A DNA stretch of 64,000 bases, taken from positions 620,001 to 684,000 of the forward strand of contig NZ_OZ253573.1 in NCBI RefSeq assembly GCF_965262965.1, written 5' to 3'. Below the pieces are notes generated by a model. The model was not told where the DNA came from, made no database searches, and saw only the letters and a program-made list of their open reading frames with translations. Position 1 is the stretch's first letter. Every line of letters begins with the position of its first letter. Source of the DNA: Poriferisodalis sp965262965. GTDB lineage: Bacteria > Actinomycetota > Acidimicrobiia > Acidimicrobiales > Poriferisodalaceae. Below, piece after piece: positions 8,267 through 16,771 of this stretch. Position numbers and translations under genes: made by a program.

Positions 8267-9436
8267 TCAGGTCTGCTGCGGCACCCTCGGTTCGAGCTTC
8301 AAGCCGCCGTCGAGATCGAATGCCAGTGCCGCTTGGCCTGCGAGCAGCGACCGGATGCCGTCGCCCACCACTGCGGCCCGCCAGCCGCTTGCCAGACGTG
8401 AATCCCCATTGCCAGCAAGCAAGGCGGCAATGTCGGAACGGGTCGCGAGCAAGCTGCGATCGAGACCTTCCGATCGCGCCACCTCGTCCACCCAGGCGGC
8501 CACGAGCGGCACGGCTGGCTGCAGTGCTGCATCCACGTTCGGGCCAACGGCGAGCACCCCTGCGGGAATGTCGCCTGGCGCCATGTCGAGGCCCCGATGC
8601 ACCTCGGCCACAATGCGCTCTCCGATCCCCGACCGCATCTGGCCGCCGTCGACACCCCGCAGGCCGCTGAGCTCGGCAACCGTTCGGGGACCGCGTTGCG
8701 CAATCGACAGCAGGGCCATGTCTGAGAGCACGAATCGCACAGGGAGGTCACGTTCGCTGGCCGTGCGCTCTCGCCACGCGGCCACGCGGTAGGCGACGGC
8801 GCGCTGGCTGCCCCTCAGCTGCCGGGCCCCCTTGATGCGCATCCAGGCTTGAGCCGGGTCCGGCGGCGGCGCGGGCGGCCGGCGCCACAGTTCGCACTCG
8901 TCGAGCGCCCATCGCCAACGTCCACGAGCCTCCAGGCGTGATCGGAGCTCATCGTGCAGCGCTAGCAGGTACGCCACGTCGTCGGCCGCATAGCGTCGCT
9001 GAGACGACCGCAGCGGGCGCTCGAACCAGTTGGCCATGCGGTTGCCTTTGGCCAGCCGCACGCCGCACAGCCTCTCTGACAGCACTCCGAGCGAGGGCGT
9101 GCTCATGCCCAGAAAGCCTGCTGCCACCTGTGTGTCGAACAGCTGCGATGGGATTTCTCCGCACTCCTGGACCAATATCTCGATGTCCTGCGCGCAGGCG
9201 TGCATGACGACTAGGACCTCGGCACGCAACACGGCTGCGAGCGATGACACGTCAACCGTCGTCGGGTCGATCAGCACGACGCGCTTGCCAAGTGCGATTT
9301 GCACAAGCGCGAGCTGGGGCCGATAGCTGCGCTCGCGGTGAAACTCTGTGTCGACTGCGATCCGGTCTGCCGCGAGCAGGTCATCTATCAACGCGTCGAA
9401 ATTCGGCTGGGTGTCCACCCATTCGTTCTGGCTCAT
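8267..9436 (-). CDS. rnd: Ribonuclease D
   Basis: 389 residues, normal for RNase D. The DEDDy 3'-5' exonuclease domain shows Exo I AVDTEFHRE (D29, E31), Exo II MHACAQDIEIL and Exo III YAADDVAYL with the expected Tyr. An HRDC domain (RVAAWRERTASERDLPVRFV) follows. It trims 3' ends of tRNA and other structured RNAs. The start ATG overlaps the mobA stop by 4 bp, so the two are translated from one message. Confidence 0.93.
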   Translation of the reverse strand: MSQNEWVDTQPNFDALIDDLLAADRIAVDTEFHRERSYRPQLALVQIALGKRVVLIDPTTVDVSSLAAVLRAEVLVVMHACAQDIEILVQECGEIPSQLFDTQVAAGFLGMSTPSLGVLSERLCGVRLAKGNRMANWFERPLRSSQRRYAADDVAYLLALHDELRSRLEARGRWRWALDECELWRRPPAPPPDPAQAWMRIKGARQLRGSQRAVAYRVAAWRERTASERDLPVRFVLSDMALLSIAQRGPRTVAELSGLRGVDGGQMRSGIGERIVAEVHRGLDMAPGDIPAGVLAVGPNVDAALQPAVPLVAAWVDEVARSEGLDRSLLATRSDIAALLAGNGDSRLASGWRAAVVGDGIRSLLAGQAALAFDLDGGLKLEPRVPQQT

Positions 9437-10140
9437 GCGCCCGCCTGAGCCGAATCGGCAGCCGATGAGCCGGCGCCCGGCGCGAGCGCCCCGCGTGCGG
9501 CGAGGATCTCCCCCGCCACGACCAGATCGTCAACGGTGTTGACGTTCAGCACGTCGCCAGCGGCCGCTGGCACCGTTGCGACGTCCAAGCCGCCTAGGAC
9601 CGACGCTGGGCCTCGCGCACCGTCGCGGTAGCCCGCCCGCAGTACCCCGAGCACTGCCTGGCTGTAATACCCGATCAACGGTTCGATGCGATCACTGCGG
9701 GCCAGCACGACCGGCACGCCGGTCCGCGATGCTTGCTCGACGATTGTCGCCAGCAATTCCGTGGACACCGTGGGCACATCGGTCGGGCACACCAGGACAT
9801 CTCCGTGGCGCTCGAGAACATCGATCAGAGCCGCGAGCGGACCCGCTCGCGGAACGCTGTCCGGTTCGGCGACGAGCGGCGTGGGCGCGGTACCGCCCTG
9901 GGCTATCACTGGATCGGCGCCCGCTGCTTTCAGCGCCGCGGCAACCCAGATGGCAAGCGGTTTGCCCGCCAGATCGAGCGTCGCCTTGTCGCTGCCCATT
10001 CGCTGCGAGGCGCCGCCGCACAGCACGACGCCGGTCGGCGGCGGCGGCGCATCGGACTCGGGCTTCCGCCCCCGGACGCCCTCGGGGCGCCGGCTGGCAC
10101 CGCGGGTGTCGCGCCCGGCGGGGCTCACGCGGCAGGCCAC
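9433..10140 (-). CDS. mobA: Molybdenum cofactor guanylyltransferase (MobA-like)
   Basis: 235 residues from a GTG start. After about 36 extra N-terminal residues comes the nucleotidyltransferase P-loop-like motif LCGGASQRMGSDKA (40-53), then CPTDVPTVS for the metal-binding Asp and NVNTVDDL near the end. MobA attaches GMP to molybdopterin. MocA-type cytidylyltransferases share the fold; the CoxL-like enzyme at 60872 would need the cytosine form, so the nucleotide is not certain. The start overlaps the upstream DUF3151 gene by 16 bp and the stop overlaps rnd by 4 bp. Confidence 0.8.
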   Translation of the reverse strand: MACRVSPAGRDTRGASRRPEGVRGRKPESDAPPPPTGVVLCGGASQRMGSDKATLDLAGKPLAIWVAAALKAAGADPVIAQGGTAPTPLVAEPDSVPRAGPLAALIDVLERHGDVLVCPTDVPTVSTELLATIVEQASRTGVPVVLARSDRIEPLIGYYSQAVLGVLRAGYRDGARGPASVLGGLDVATVPAAAGDVLNVNTVDDLVVAGEILAARGALAPGAGSSAADSAQAGA

Positions 10141-10589
10141 TCACCTGTTGGGGGCGAACCGCCGGGATCCAGCTGGGCGAGGAATTGTGCGCAGCGTTCG
10201 GCCTCGTCGTGTTCGCCGATTGCAGCCGCCGCACGTCCGAGTCCCAGTAACGACCACAGGAATCCGCGATTGGTCGGTTCGGCCCAGCGCACATAACCGC
10301 TGCCTCGCCAACCAGCAGCTCGCAGGGCGTCGAGTCCTCGGTGATACCCGACCCGGCAATAGGCATACGCCTCGACGTGACGGCCCCCATCCGCGGCCGT
10401 GCGGCCGAGCTCGGCCCAGGCTTCGAGCAGGCGAGGCCACTGGGCCGCGACGTCGGCCAAGTTCTCACGTCGATCGGCTAGCGGCAGGCGCAAAGCTGCC
10501 GCCATTGACGCCGCAGCAACAGCTGGCGCTGGATCGAGAACGGTGGACGGGAGCCCGCCGGGTCGTAGATCGATCGGAGTCGATGCCAT
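10125..10589 (-). CDS. DUF3151 family protein
   Basis: 154 residues matching my memory of the actinobacterial DUF3151 family: VEAYAYCRVGYHRGLDALR, GWRGSGYVRW, NRGFLWSLLGLGRAA and DEAERCAQFLAQLDP. These helical repeats look TPR-like. No catalytic residues are evident and the function is not known. It is the first gene of a DUF3151-mobA-rnd transcription unit. Confidence 0.85.
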   Translation of the reverse strand: MASTPIDLRPGGLPSTVLDPAPAVAAASMAAALRLPLADRRENLADVAAQWPRLLEAWAELGRTAADGGRHVEAYAYCRVGYHRGLDALRAAGWRGSGYVRWAEPTNRGFLWSLLGLGRAAAAIGEHDEAERCAQFLAQLDPGGSPPTGEWPAA

Positions 10590-10671
10590 GGCGCGATGCT
10601 ACCGAGCACTCAGCCGGCCCCCAGGAGCACTGGCCCTCAAGCCGGGCGGTGTCTGCGTACCCTCAACAGAG

Positions 10672-10995
10672 GTGGTCGGAGAGTGGCTCGACGTCGATCG
10701 GCTGAACATCGCGCTCGTGGGCGGCATCGCATCGCTTGCCGTCGCGGCGCTGGTCGCGTTGCGCTTGATTCGCAAGCTGGTGCTGGCAGTCTTCGTCGCG
10801 GTCGTGCTCGTGTGTGCTGCTGGCGTGCTGGCAGTGCAATGGACTGGACTGCGCAATTGTCGCGAGACCTGTACGTGCGAGGTGTTCGGACGCTGGGTGG
10901 ACGTGCCCACCAACCCGCTGTGCGGACCGAACCGTCTCGATCCAGGTCGCATCGATGTGGACATTGACATCAGCACTCGAAGTGGGTCGAGGTGA
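10672..10995 (+). CDS. Small single-pass membrane protein, unknown
   Basis: 107 residues from the GTG at 10672. The frame is open upstream but overlaps the divergent DUF3151 gene. A hydrophobic stretch at about residues 11-55, interrupted by RLIRK, is followed by a short tail with four cysteines (NCRETCTCEVFG and NPLCGPN) and an Asp/Ile-rich C terminus. The Cys-containing tail may be disulfide-bonded outside the membrane. I do not recognise the family and the start is uncertain. Confidence 0.5.
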   Translation: MVGEWLDVDRLNIALVGGIASLAVAALVALRLIRKLVLAVFVAVVLVCAAGVLAVQWTGLRNCRETCTCEVFGRWVDVPTNPLCGPNRLDPGRIDVDIDISTRSGSR

Positions 10996-11014
10996 CCCCT
11001 GTCGGCGATCGTGG

Positions 11015-12448
11015 CTAGGGAACTCGCATCGCACGCAGGCTGTCGGTGGCGTGAGATTCCGGAGTTGAGCCTGACACGACCACAACCATGTCGCCTGAGC
11101 GCACGACTCCCGTGCGGGCTGCGGCCTGTACTGCTTCAAGCGCTGATTCCGCAGGCGTCAGCCGCTCGCCGAATACCAACGGCCGCGTGCCCCACGAAAG
11201 CGACAGCTGCATCGCAGTGCGGGGTTCGGGTGTGAGGCCCAGCAAGGGCATCGAGGGGCGGAAGCGGGCCGTGCTGCGCGCCGTGAAACCCGACCGGCTC
11301 AGGCAGATGATGGCCTCGGCGCCCAGCTCTGTGGCCAGCCGCGAGGCTGCCTGAGTGATGCCGTCGGTGACGAGCTGGTAGTCAGCAGCGCGGTCGTCAG
11401 GCGGCCGCAGCGACAGCAGCCGGGTCCACCACGCTTCATAGTCGAATCGCTCGTCGGCACGGCCAGTAATACGTGCCATCGTGCGCACCGCGTTCACCGG
11501 GTCGTGACCGATCGCCGTCTCGCCGCTGAGCATCACCGCAGACGTGCCGTCGAACACGGCATTGGCTATGTCTGAGGCCTCCGCACGTGTGGGCACCGGT
11601 GAGTGCAGGAGCGACTCGAGCATCTGCGTGGCGGTAATGGCTGGGCGCCCCTGGGCGACACAGGCCTCGATGATGTGTTTCTGCAAGTGCGGAAGATCCT
11701 CGATGTCGCACTCCGCGCCGAGATCCCCGCGCGCAACCATGACCGCCGACGATGCCTCGATGATGCCATCGAGGTTCTCGACTGCTGCGTTGGTCTCGAT
11801 CTTCGCGACCAGCAGCGGTCCGCGGGGCACCGGTTCGACACCAAGGCGTCGCATGTCATGCGCCGAACGCACGAACGACAACGCGATCATGTCGGTGCCC
11901 AAGTCGATAAAGGTGTCGGTCAGCTTGAGGTCCTGCGGCGTCGGCGTACTGAGCCGCAGCTTGGACGAGTCGATGTGAAGCCCCGGCCGGCCCTCCAGAT
12001 GCCCGCCGTGCAGGACGCGGGTCTTCAGCCCATTCGAAGCACGGTCCTCGACGACCAGCACCACGTTGCCGTCGCCGAACGAGAGCTGGTCGCCCGGTCC
12101 GACATCGGTCAGCAGCCCTTCGTAGTCGACGATAAGCCGGTCAGATGTGCTTGCGTCGCCTTCGATGCCGACGGACACCACAGCGTCCTGCGCGACCTCG
12201 CATCCTCCTTCGGCGAAGGGACGGCACCGCACCTTCGGGCCCGGCAGATCGACCAGGATGCCGACATGTCGCCCCGAGTCCTGTGAAACGGCGCGCAGCC
12301 GATGAAAGGTCTCGACCTGCTCGTCGAGCGTGCCATGTGCGAGGCCGAGGCGCCAGACATCCACGCCCGCTTCGATCATGGCCCGCATCGTCGCCTCGTC
12401 GTTGCAGGCCGGTCCGACGCTTGCGATTATCTTGGTTCGTCTTGCCAT
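11015..12448 (-). CDS. pyk: Pyruvate kinase, variant at the monovalent-cation site
   Basis: 477 residues, normal length. Conserved parts include TKIIASVGPA, VAKIETNAAVENLDGI with the catalytic Lys and Glu, VARGDLGAE, ITATQMLESLL and DGTSAVMLSGETA. The usual R-[LM]-N-F-S-H-G near residue 35 is RLGLAHG, so the Asn and Ser that bind K+ in classical enzymes are Gly35 and Ala37. The Asp of LVDLPGPKVR is kept. It should convert phosphoenolpyruvate and ADP to pyruvate and ATP, perhaps without K+ dependence, or it may be a specialised paralogue. Divergent from the phosphatase gene at 12494. Confidence 0.85.
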   Translation of the reverse strand: MARRTKIIASVGPACNDEATMRAMIEAGVDVWRLGLAHGTLDEQVETFHRLRAVSQDSGRHVGILVDLPGPKVRCRPFAEGGCEVAQDAVVSVGIEGDASTSDRLIVDYEGLLTDVGPGDQLSFGDGNVVLVVEDRASNGLKTRVLHGGHLEGRPGLHIDSSKLRLSTPTPQDLKLTDTFIDLGTDMIALSFVRSAHDMRRLGVEPVPRGPLLVAKIETNAAVENLDGIIEASSAVMVARGDLGAECDIEDLPHLQKHIIEACVAQGRPAITATQMLESLLHSPVPTRAEASDIANAVFDGTSAVMLSGETAIGHDPVNAVRTMARITGRADERFDYEAWWTRLLSLRPPDDRAADYQLVTDGITQAASRLATELGAEAIICLSRSGFTARSTARFRPSMPLLGLTPEPRTAMQLSLSWGTRPLVFGERLTPAESALEAVQAAARTGVVRSGDMVVVVSGSTPESHATDSLRAMRVP

Positions 12449-12493
12449 GTGCTTCCACGGTACCGCTGCACCGGTGACGCGAGGCCCGCGAAT

Positions 12494-13171
12494 ATGCCAA
12501 GACCGAAATCGACGCTGTGGCGCCGCGCCGATCGCCTCATAGCGTCAGCCCACGTGGAATTGGTCTTCGTACGCCATGGTCAGCCAGAGCGAGTCGTGCG
12601 CCACGACGGGCAGCCCGCCGATCCTGCACTGTCCGACATCGGTCGCCAGCAGGCCGCTGCGGTGGCCTCCTGGTTGGAAGAGATGCAGATCGACGCGCTG
12701 TACAGCAGCCCGATGCGACGTGCCCTACAAACAGCGGAAGCGATCGGCTCGACGACCGGCCTCGTGCCCATCGTACGCGACGGCCTCAGCGAGTTCGACC
12801 GCGATGCACCGGCGTACGTGCCGATGGAGGTGTTGAAGCAGACCGACCGTGACCGCTGGAACCAGCTGGCGAGCGGTTCGTTCGGCGACGCCGAGCGCAC
12901 GGCGCTCTTCGTCGCAACGGTCACCGATGCCGTCGACGAGATTGTCGGCGCGCACCGCAGCGAGCGCGTTGCGGTGGCGTGCCACGGCGGTGTGGTGAAC
13001 GCATACCTCGCCAAGTGCCTCGGTTTCGACAGCGAGAGCTTCTTGCGTTTCGATGTGGATTACACGTCGGTCACACGCGTGTTCGCGTCAGGCCACGGGC
13101 ACCGCAGCGTCCTCTCGGTCAATGAGCGCACCCACCTGCGCGGACGCCCCGACCTGGCCATCGGCTTGTAG
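12494..13171 (+). CDS. Histidine phosphatase (phosphoglycerate mutase-like) family protein
   Basis: 225 residues from the ATG at 12494, which has a GAGG about 10 bases upstream; a GTG at 12554 gives 205 residues and a more typical N terminus. The catalytic RHG motif is in LVFVRHGQPERV, arginines are in SSPMRRALQTAE, and the second His is in VACHGGVVNAYL. Members remove phosphate from sugars, phosphohistidines or cofactor intermediates; the substrate cannot be told here. Confidence 0.85.
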   Translation: MPRPKSTLWRRADRLIASAHVELVFVRHGQPERVVRHDGQPADPALSDIGRQQAAAVASWLEEMQIDALYSSPMRRALQTAEAIGSTTGLVPIVRDGLSEFDRDAPAYVPMEVLKQTDRDRWNQLASGSFGDAERTALFVATVTDAVDEIVGAHRSERVAVACHGGVVNAYLAKCLGFDSESFLRFDVDYTSVTRVFASGHGHRSVLSVNERTHLRGRPDLAIGL

Positions 13172-13215
13172 CCCGCACGCCTCGCTTCGGCCCCAGGGCT
13201 GCCCGCCGGCCTAGT

Positions 13216-13467
13216 TCAACTGGTCGAGCCGACTGCTGCGTCGAGAAACCGGGCGTCGAAGGCATCCCAAGGGAGCGGCCGTGGCAGCGGCTCGCCGTTG
13301 CTTTGCAGGTCGGCCACGATGTCATCCACCAGCACACGAATACAGCGGAGGCAGTCTGCCTCTGTCGGTGCGACGTGGCTCACAAGCAGGAACCCGTTGC
13401 ACACGCCGATCCAGGCATCATCTTCATCCGACCACGACGCTCGATACTGGTACCGAGGTTCATTCAT
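13216..13467 (-). CDS. HicB-like antitoxin-type protein
   Basis: 83 residues with the small HicB fold pattern: RYQYRASWSDEDDAWIGVC, then a segment ending in DIVADLQSNGEPLPRPL, the usual HicB signature. No DNA-binding extension is visible. HicB normally neutralises the HicA RNase, but no HicA-like gene (short double-stranded-RNA-binding fold with a G-S-H motif) is adjacent. A 62-residue ORF lies 24 bp upstream on the same strand and could be its partner. Confidence 0.65.
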   Translation of the reverse strand: MNEPRYQYRASWSDEDDAWIGVCNGFLLVSHVAPTEADCLRCIRVLVDDIVADLQSNGEPLPRPLPWDAFDARFLDAAVGSTS

Positions 13468-13491
13468 TGCTGGCCTCCATCGAGCCGCATA

Positions 13492-13680
13492 TCAACGCTC
13501 ATCGAGGCCATCCGCCGACGCAGCATCCCACAGTCGGCTCCCGGCTTGGTATTCAGCAACCTCTACGGAAGTCATCTCGTCGAGCGAATTCCGGACCAAG
13601 GACCACCACTCGTCGCGGCCGAGCAGATGCACGGGATCCGTCACCACACCCACCATCGTCGTCCTGCGTTGCTCAGCCAT
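13492..13680 (-). CDS. Small protein upstream of the HicB-like gene, unknown
   Basis: 62 residues from an ATG. It includes TDPVHLLGRDEWWSLVR and a charged C terminus. It lies just upstream of the HicB-like gene on the same strand and 52 bp from the divergent restriction-modification gene. Order and spacing suggest a two-gene toxin-antitoxin-like unit, but the sequence does not look like HicA and I do not recognise it. Confidence 0.45.
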   Translation of the reverse strand: MAEQRRTTMVGVVTDPVHLLGRDEWWSLVRNSLDEMTSVEVAEYQAGSRLWDAASADGLDER

Positions 13681-13732
13681 CCGGGCAATCTTGCCCCATC
13701 CTCTCGAGATTGACGCAGTCCGTTAGGTTGCC

Positions 13733-16531
13733 GTGATGCTCTCGTGGAACGAGATCAGGGTGCGCGCTGCCCAGTTCGCCGCGGACTGGGCCGACGCTTC
13801 CTATGAGAAGGGCGAGACGCAGACTTTCTATAACGAGTTCTTCGAAGTCTTCGGAAAGCGGCGACGCGACGTGGCCCGCTACGAGGAACATATCCGCAAG
13901 CTGGACAACACTCACGGCTTCATCGATCTGTTCTGGCCCGGACTGCTGCTTGTAGAGCAGAAGAGTCCTGGGCGCAGCTTGGTAGCTGCTGCGGAACAGG
14001 CGGGCACCTACTTTGACGCCATATCGGAGCGCGAACGGCCTCGCTATCAGCTCTTGTGCGACTTCAAGATGTTCGAGTTGCTGGATCGCGACACGCGTGA
14101 GGAGGTCCGGTTCTCGCTTGCCGATCTGCCGGATCAGGTCGAGAACTTCGCGTTCATCGTCGGGCAGAGGCGTCGGGCGCTTCGAGAAGAGGACCCGGTC
14201 AACATCGAGGCGTCGGAGCTGATGGGCCGGTTGCACGACGCGCTCGACGAGTCCGGCTATCGGGGCGAGGACCTTGAGCGTTTTCTGGTGCGCATGGTGT
14301 TCTGCATGTTCGCCGACGATTCGGGGATCTTCCCCCGCCAGGACATGTTCCTGTATCTCGTGGAGGACCGCACCTCCGTTGATGGTGCTGATCTGGGCCT
14401 GTGGCTCACGCGGCTGTTCGAAGTGCTCAACACGCCGACTAAGCGGCGGCAGCTCAAGCTGGACGAGGACTTGGCCAAGTTCCCCTATGTGAACGGCGAG
14501 CTGTTCGCTGAGCGGCTGTCGACCCCTGACTTCGACGCCGAGATGCGCACCGCGCTGGTGGACGCGTGCCGGTTCAACTGGTCCAAGACATCGCCCGCGA
14601 TCTTCGGCGCGCTGTTCCAGTCGGTGATGGAGCCGATCGAGCGCCGTTCCCAAGGCGCTCACTACACCACCGAGCAGAACATCCTTCGGGTGATCGAACC
14701 GCTGTTTCTCGACGACCTGCGAGCAGAGTTCGACGCCCTCGCAGCCAAGCACAGTGGCGACGTCGTGGCCGAGCTCTACCGGTTCAGGGACCGGCTCGGC
14801 GAGCTGCGCTTCTTCGATCCGGGGTGCGGCTGCGGCAACTTCTTGATCATCGCGTACCGAGAACTCCGACTGCTCGAGATCGACATCCTCGACGAGATAG
14901 CGGCACGCACCCGATTGTCAGCCCAGCAGATCATGCCATTCGAAGTGAAATCGGTGATCGACGTCGACCAGTTCCACGGCATCGAGATCAGCGAGTTCCC
15001 GGCGCGCATCGCCGCCACCTCGCTGTGGATGATGGACCACCTCATGAACCGGGAGCTCGCCAACACCTTCGGCGAGCCCTACGTGCGCATCCCGCTCGAG
15101 AAATCGCCCCACATCGAAGTCGGCGACGCACTGGAGCTCGACTGGACAGCGTTCCTGCCGCCTACCGAATGCTCATACGTGTTCGGCAACCCGCCGTTCA
15201 TCGGCGCCAAGTACCAGAGCACCGAACAGCGAGCACAGGTGCGCCGCATCGCCCAACTCGGCGGCAGCGGCGGAACGCTCGACTACGTGACCGCATGGTT
15301 CATCCGCGCCGCCGAATACGTCCGCCAAGCCGACACCGGAACCGGCCTGGGCCAACGACCGCCGCGGATCGGGTTCGTCGCGACCAACTCGATCACCCAA
15401 GGCGAACAGGTCGCACAATTCTGGCCGATCATCTTCGAGCGGAGCAACCTGGAGATCTCATACGCGCACCGAACATTCGCATGGGGCTCCGACGCCCGAG
15501 GCAAAGCACACGTGCATGTGACCATCCTCGGCCTCGACCCAGCCGAGCACACCCCACCGGACCGGCCGCTCTACACCTACACCGACATCAACGGCGAACC
15601 CCTCGTCGGCACCTGCAAGATCATCACGCCCTACCTGCTCGACGGCACGAGGCTCAAGAACCCACATCGCCTCGTCGAGGAAGAGAGCCGGCCAATCAAC
15701 GGGTTGCGACGGCTGCTGACCGGCTCCCAACCGATCGATGGCGGCCACTACATCTTCAAGAGCGAGCAGCGAGCCAACTTCCTGAACAAAGAACCCGCCG
15801 CCGAGCCATTCATGCTGCCGTACGTCGGCGCACGCGAGTACCTCCAAGGCGGCGATCGCTGGATCCTCGCGCTACACGAGGTGCCGCCTAACGTGCTGTC
15901 GAACCTGCCGCTGGTTCAAGAGCGCATCAAGGCCGTACGCGAATACCGGCAAGCCAGCCAGCGAACATCCACCCGCCAACTAGCTCAGACACCCAGAGAG
16001 TGGCAGATCAACCTGCTGCCAATGCATCCCTTCCTGGTACTCCCCGAAGTGAGTTCGGAACGGCGGTCGTATGTGCCCATCGGCTGGCTCGAACCGCCGA
16101 CGATCCCCAGCAACCTGCTCAAGGTACTGATGGACGCGTCCCTCGCCGAATTCGGCCTTTTGTGTTCGGCCATGCACATGGCCTGGGTACGTGCCGTCGC
16201 TGGCCGAATGAAGAGCGACTACCGCTACTCGGTCGGTGTCGTTTACAACACCTTCCCCGTGCCCCAAGGCTTCAGTGACAGCAGCACGTCAGCGAAACTC
16301 GACGCCCCGGCTCAGGCAGTGCTCGACGCGCGCACAGCGCACCCCGACGCCACGCTCGCCGAGATCTACGACCCCGACCTCATGCCGACCGATCTACGCA
16401 AAGCACACCGCGACCTCGACCGAGCCGTCGACCGCCTCTACCGAGGCCGGCCCGCCTTCAAGTCCGAATCAGAGCGTCTGCAACATCTCTTCGGCCTCTA
16501 TGAGCAGATGACCGGCACCCTCCGCCCCTGA
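13733..16531 (+). CDS. MmeI-like type IIL restriction-modification enzyme (endonuclease and DNA methyltransferase)
   Basis: 932 residues, close to MmeI's usual length. The N-terminal nuclease shows the MmeI pattern D-X9-E-X-K: D65, E75, K77 in FIDLFWPGLLLVEQKS. A helical connector (to about 300) leads to an N6-adenine methyltransferase domain with YTTEQNILRVI, motif I FDPGCGCGNF (361-370) and motif IV NPPF (486-489). The C-terminal part, with PYVGAREYLQGG, should hold the target recognition domain. One polypeptide cuts and modifies, so no separate R, M or S gene is needed. It lies in an accessory island between a HicB-like pair and an IS remnant. An ATG at 13736 is an equivalent start. Confidence 0.9.
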   Translation: MMLSWNEIRVRAAQFAADWADASYEKGETQTFYNEFFEVFGKRRRDVARYEEHIRKLDNTHGFIDLFWPGLLLVEQKSPGRSLVAAAEQAGTYFDAISERERPRYQLLCDFKMFELLDRDTREEVRFSLADLPDQVENFAFIVGQRRRALREEDPVNIEASELMGRLHDALDESGYRGEDLERFLVRMVFCMFADDSGIFPRQDMFLYLVEDRTSVDGADLGLWLTRLFEVLNTPTKRRQLKLDEDLAKFPYVNGELFAERLSTPDFDAEMRTALVDACRFNWSKTSPAIFGALFQSVMEPIERRSQGAHYTTEQNILRVIEPLFLDDLRAEFDALAAKHSGDVVAELYRFRDRLGELRFFDPGCGCGNFLIIAYRELRLLEIDILDEIAARTRLSAQQIMPFEVKSVIDVDQFHGIEISEFPARIAATSLWMMDHLMNRELANTFGEPYVRIPLEKSPHIEVGDALELDWTAFLPPTECSYVFGNPPFIGAKYQSTEQRAQVRRIAQLGGSGGTLDYVTAWFIRAAEYVRQADTGTGLGQRPPRIGFVATNSITQGEQVAQFWPIIFERSNLEISYAHRTFAWGSDARGKAHVHVTILGLDPAEHTPPDRPLYTYTDINGEPLVGTCKIITPYLLDGTRLKNPHRLVEEESRPINGLRRLLTGSQPIDGGHYIFKSEQRANFLNKEPAAEPFMLPYVGAREYLQGGDRWILALHEVPPNVLSNLPLVQERIKAVREYRQASQRTSTRQLAQTPREWQINLLPMHPFLVLPEVSSERRSYVPIGWLEPPTIPSNLLKVLMDASLAEFGLLCSAMHMAWVRAVAGRMKSDYRYSVGVVYNTFPVPQGFSDSSTSAKLDAPAQAVLDARTAHPDATLAEIYDPDLMPTDLRKAHRDLDRAVDRLYRGRPAFKSESERLQHLFGLYEQMTGTLRP

Positions 16532-16666
16532 TCCCAAGAGCGAAGACTGCGCTACCCACCGTTTCAGCGGACGTAACGGGGACCCGATTTCGGCAAGCCC
16601 CGTGACCGCTGCGCGCCGCCGATCCGGGGTCACCATTCTCCCTCCGCGAGGTCCTTGAACATTGCT

Positions 16667-16689
16667 GGCCCTTCGTCTTTTGTTGGGAT
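16667..16689 (+). repeat. Left terminal inverted repeat of the IS
   Basis: Begins GGCCCTTCGTCTTTT and continues with GTTGGGAT. It matches the reverse complement of 17785-17808 apart from one inserted base and two substitutions. Confidence 0.75.
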
Positions 16690-16771
16690 GAGGGTGGGTT
16701 GAGGGTCCGCTCGTAAGGGTCGAGGCCCTGGGGGGATCGGTGTTTGCGACGCCGAACCCTGGAGGGCCTCG

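Noticed and set aside
13673..14752. 359-codon minus-strand open frame within the MmeI-like gene
   Set aside because: The plus-strand frame carries the diagnostic nuclease and methylase motifs; this one shows none.
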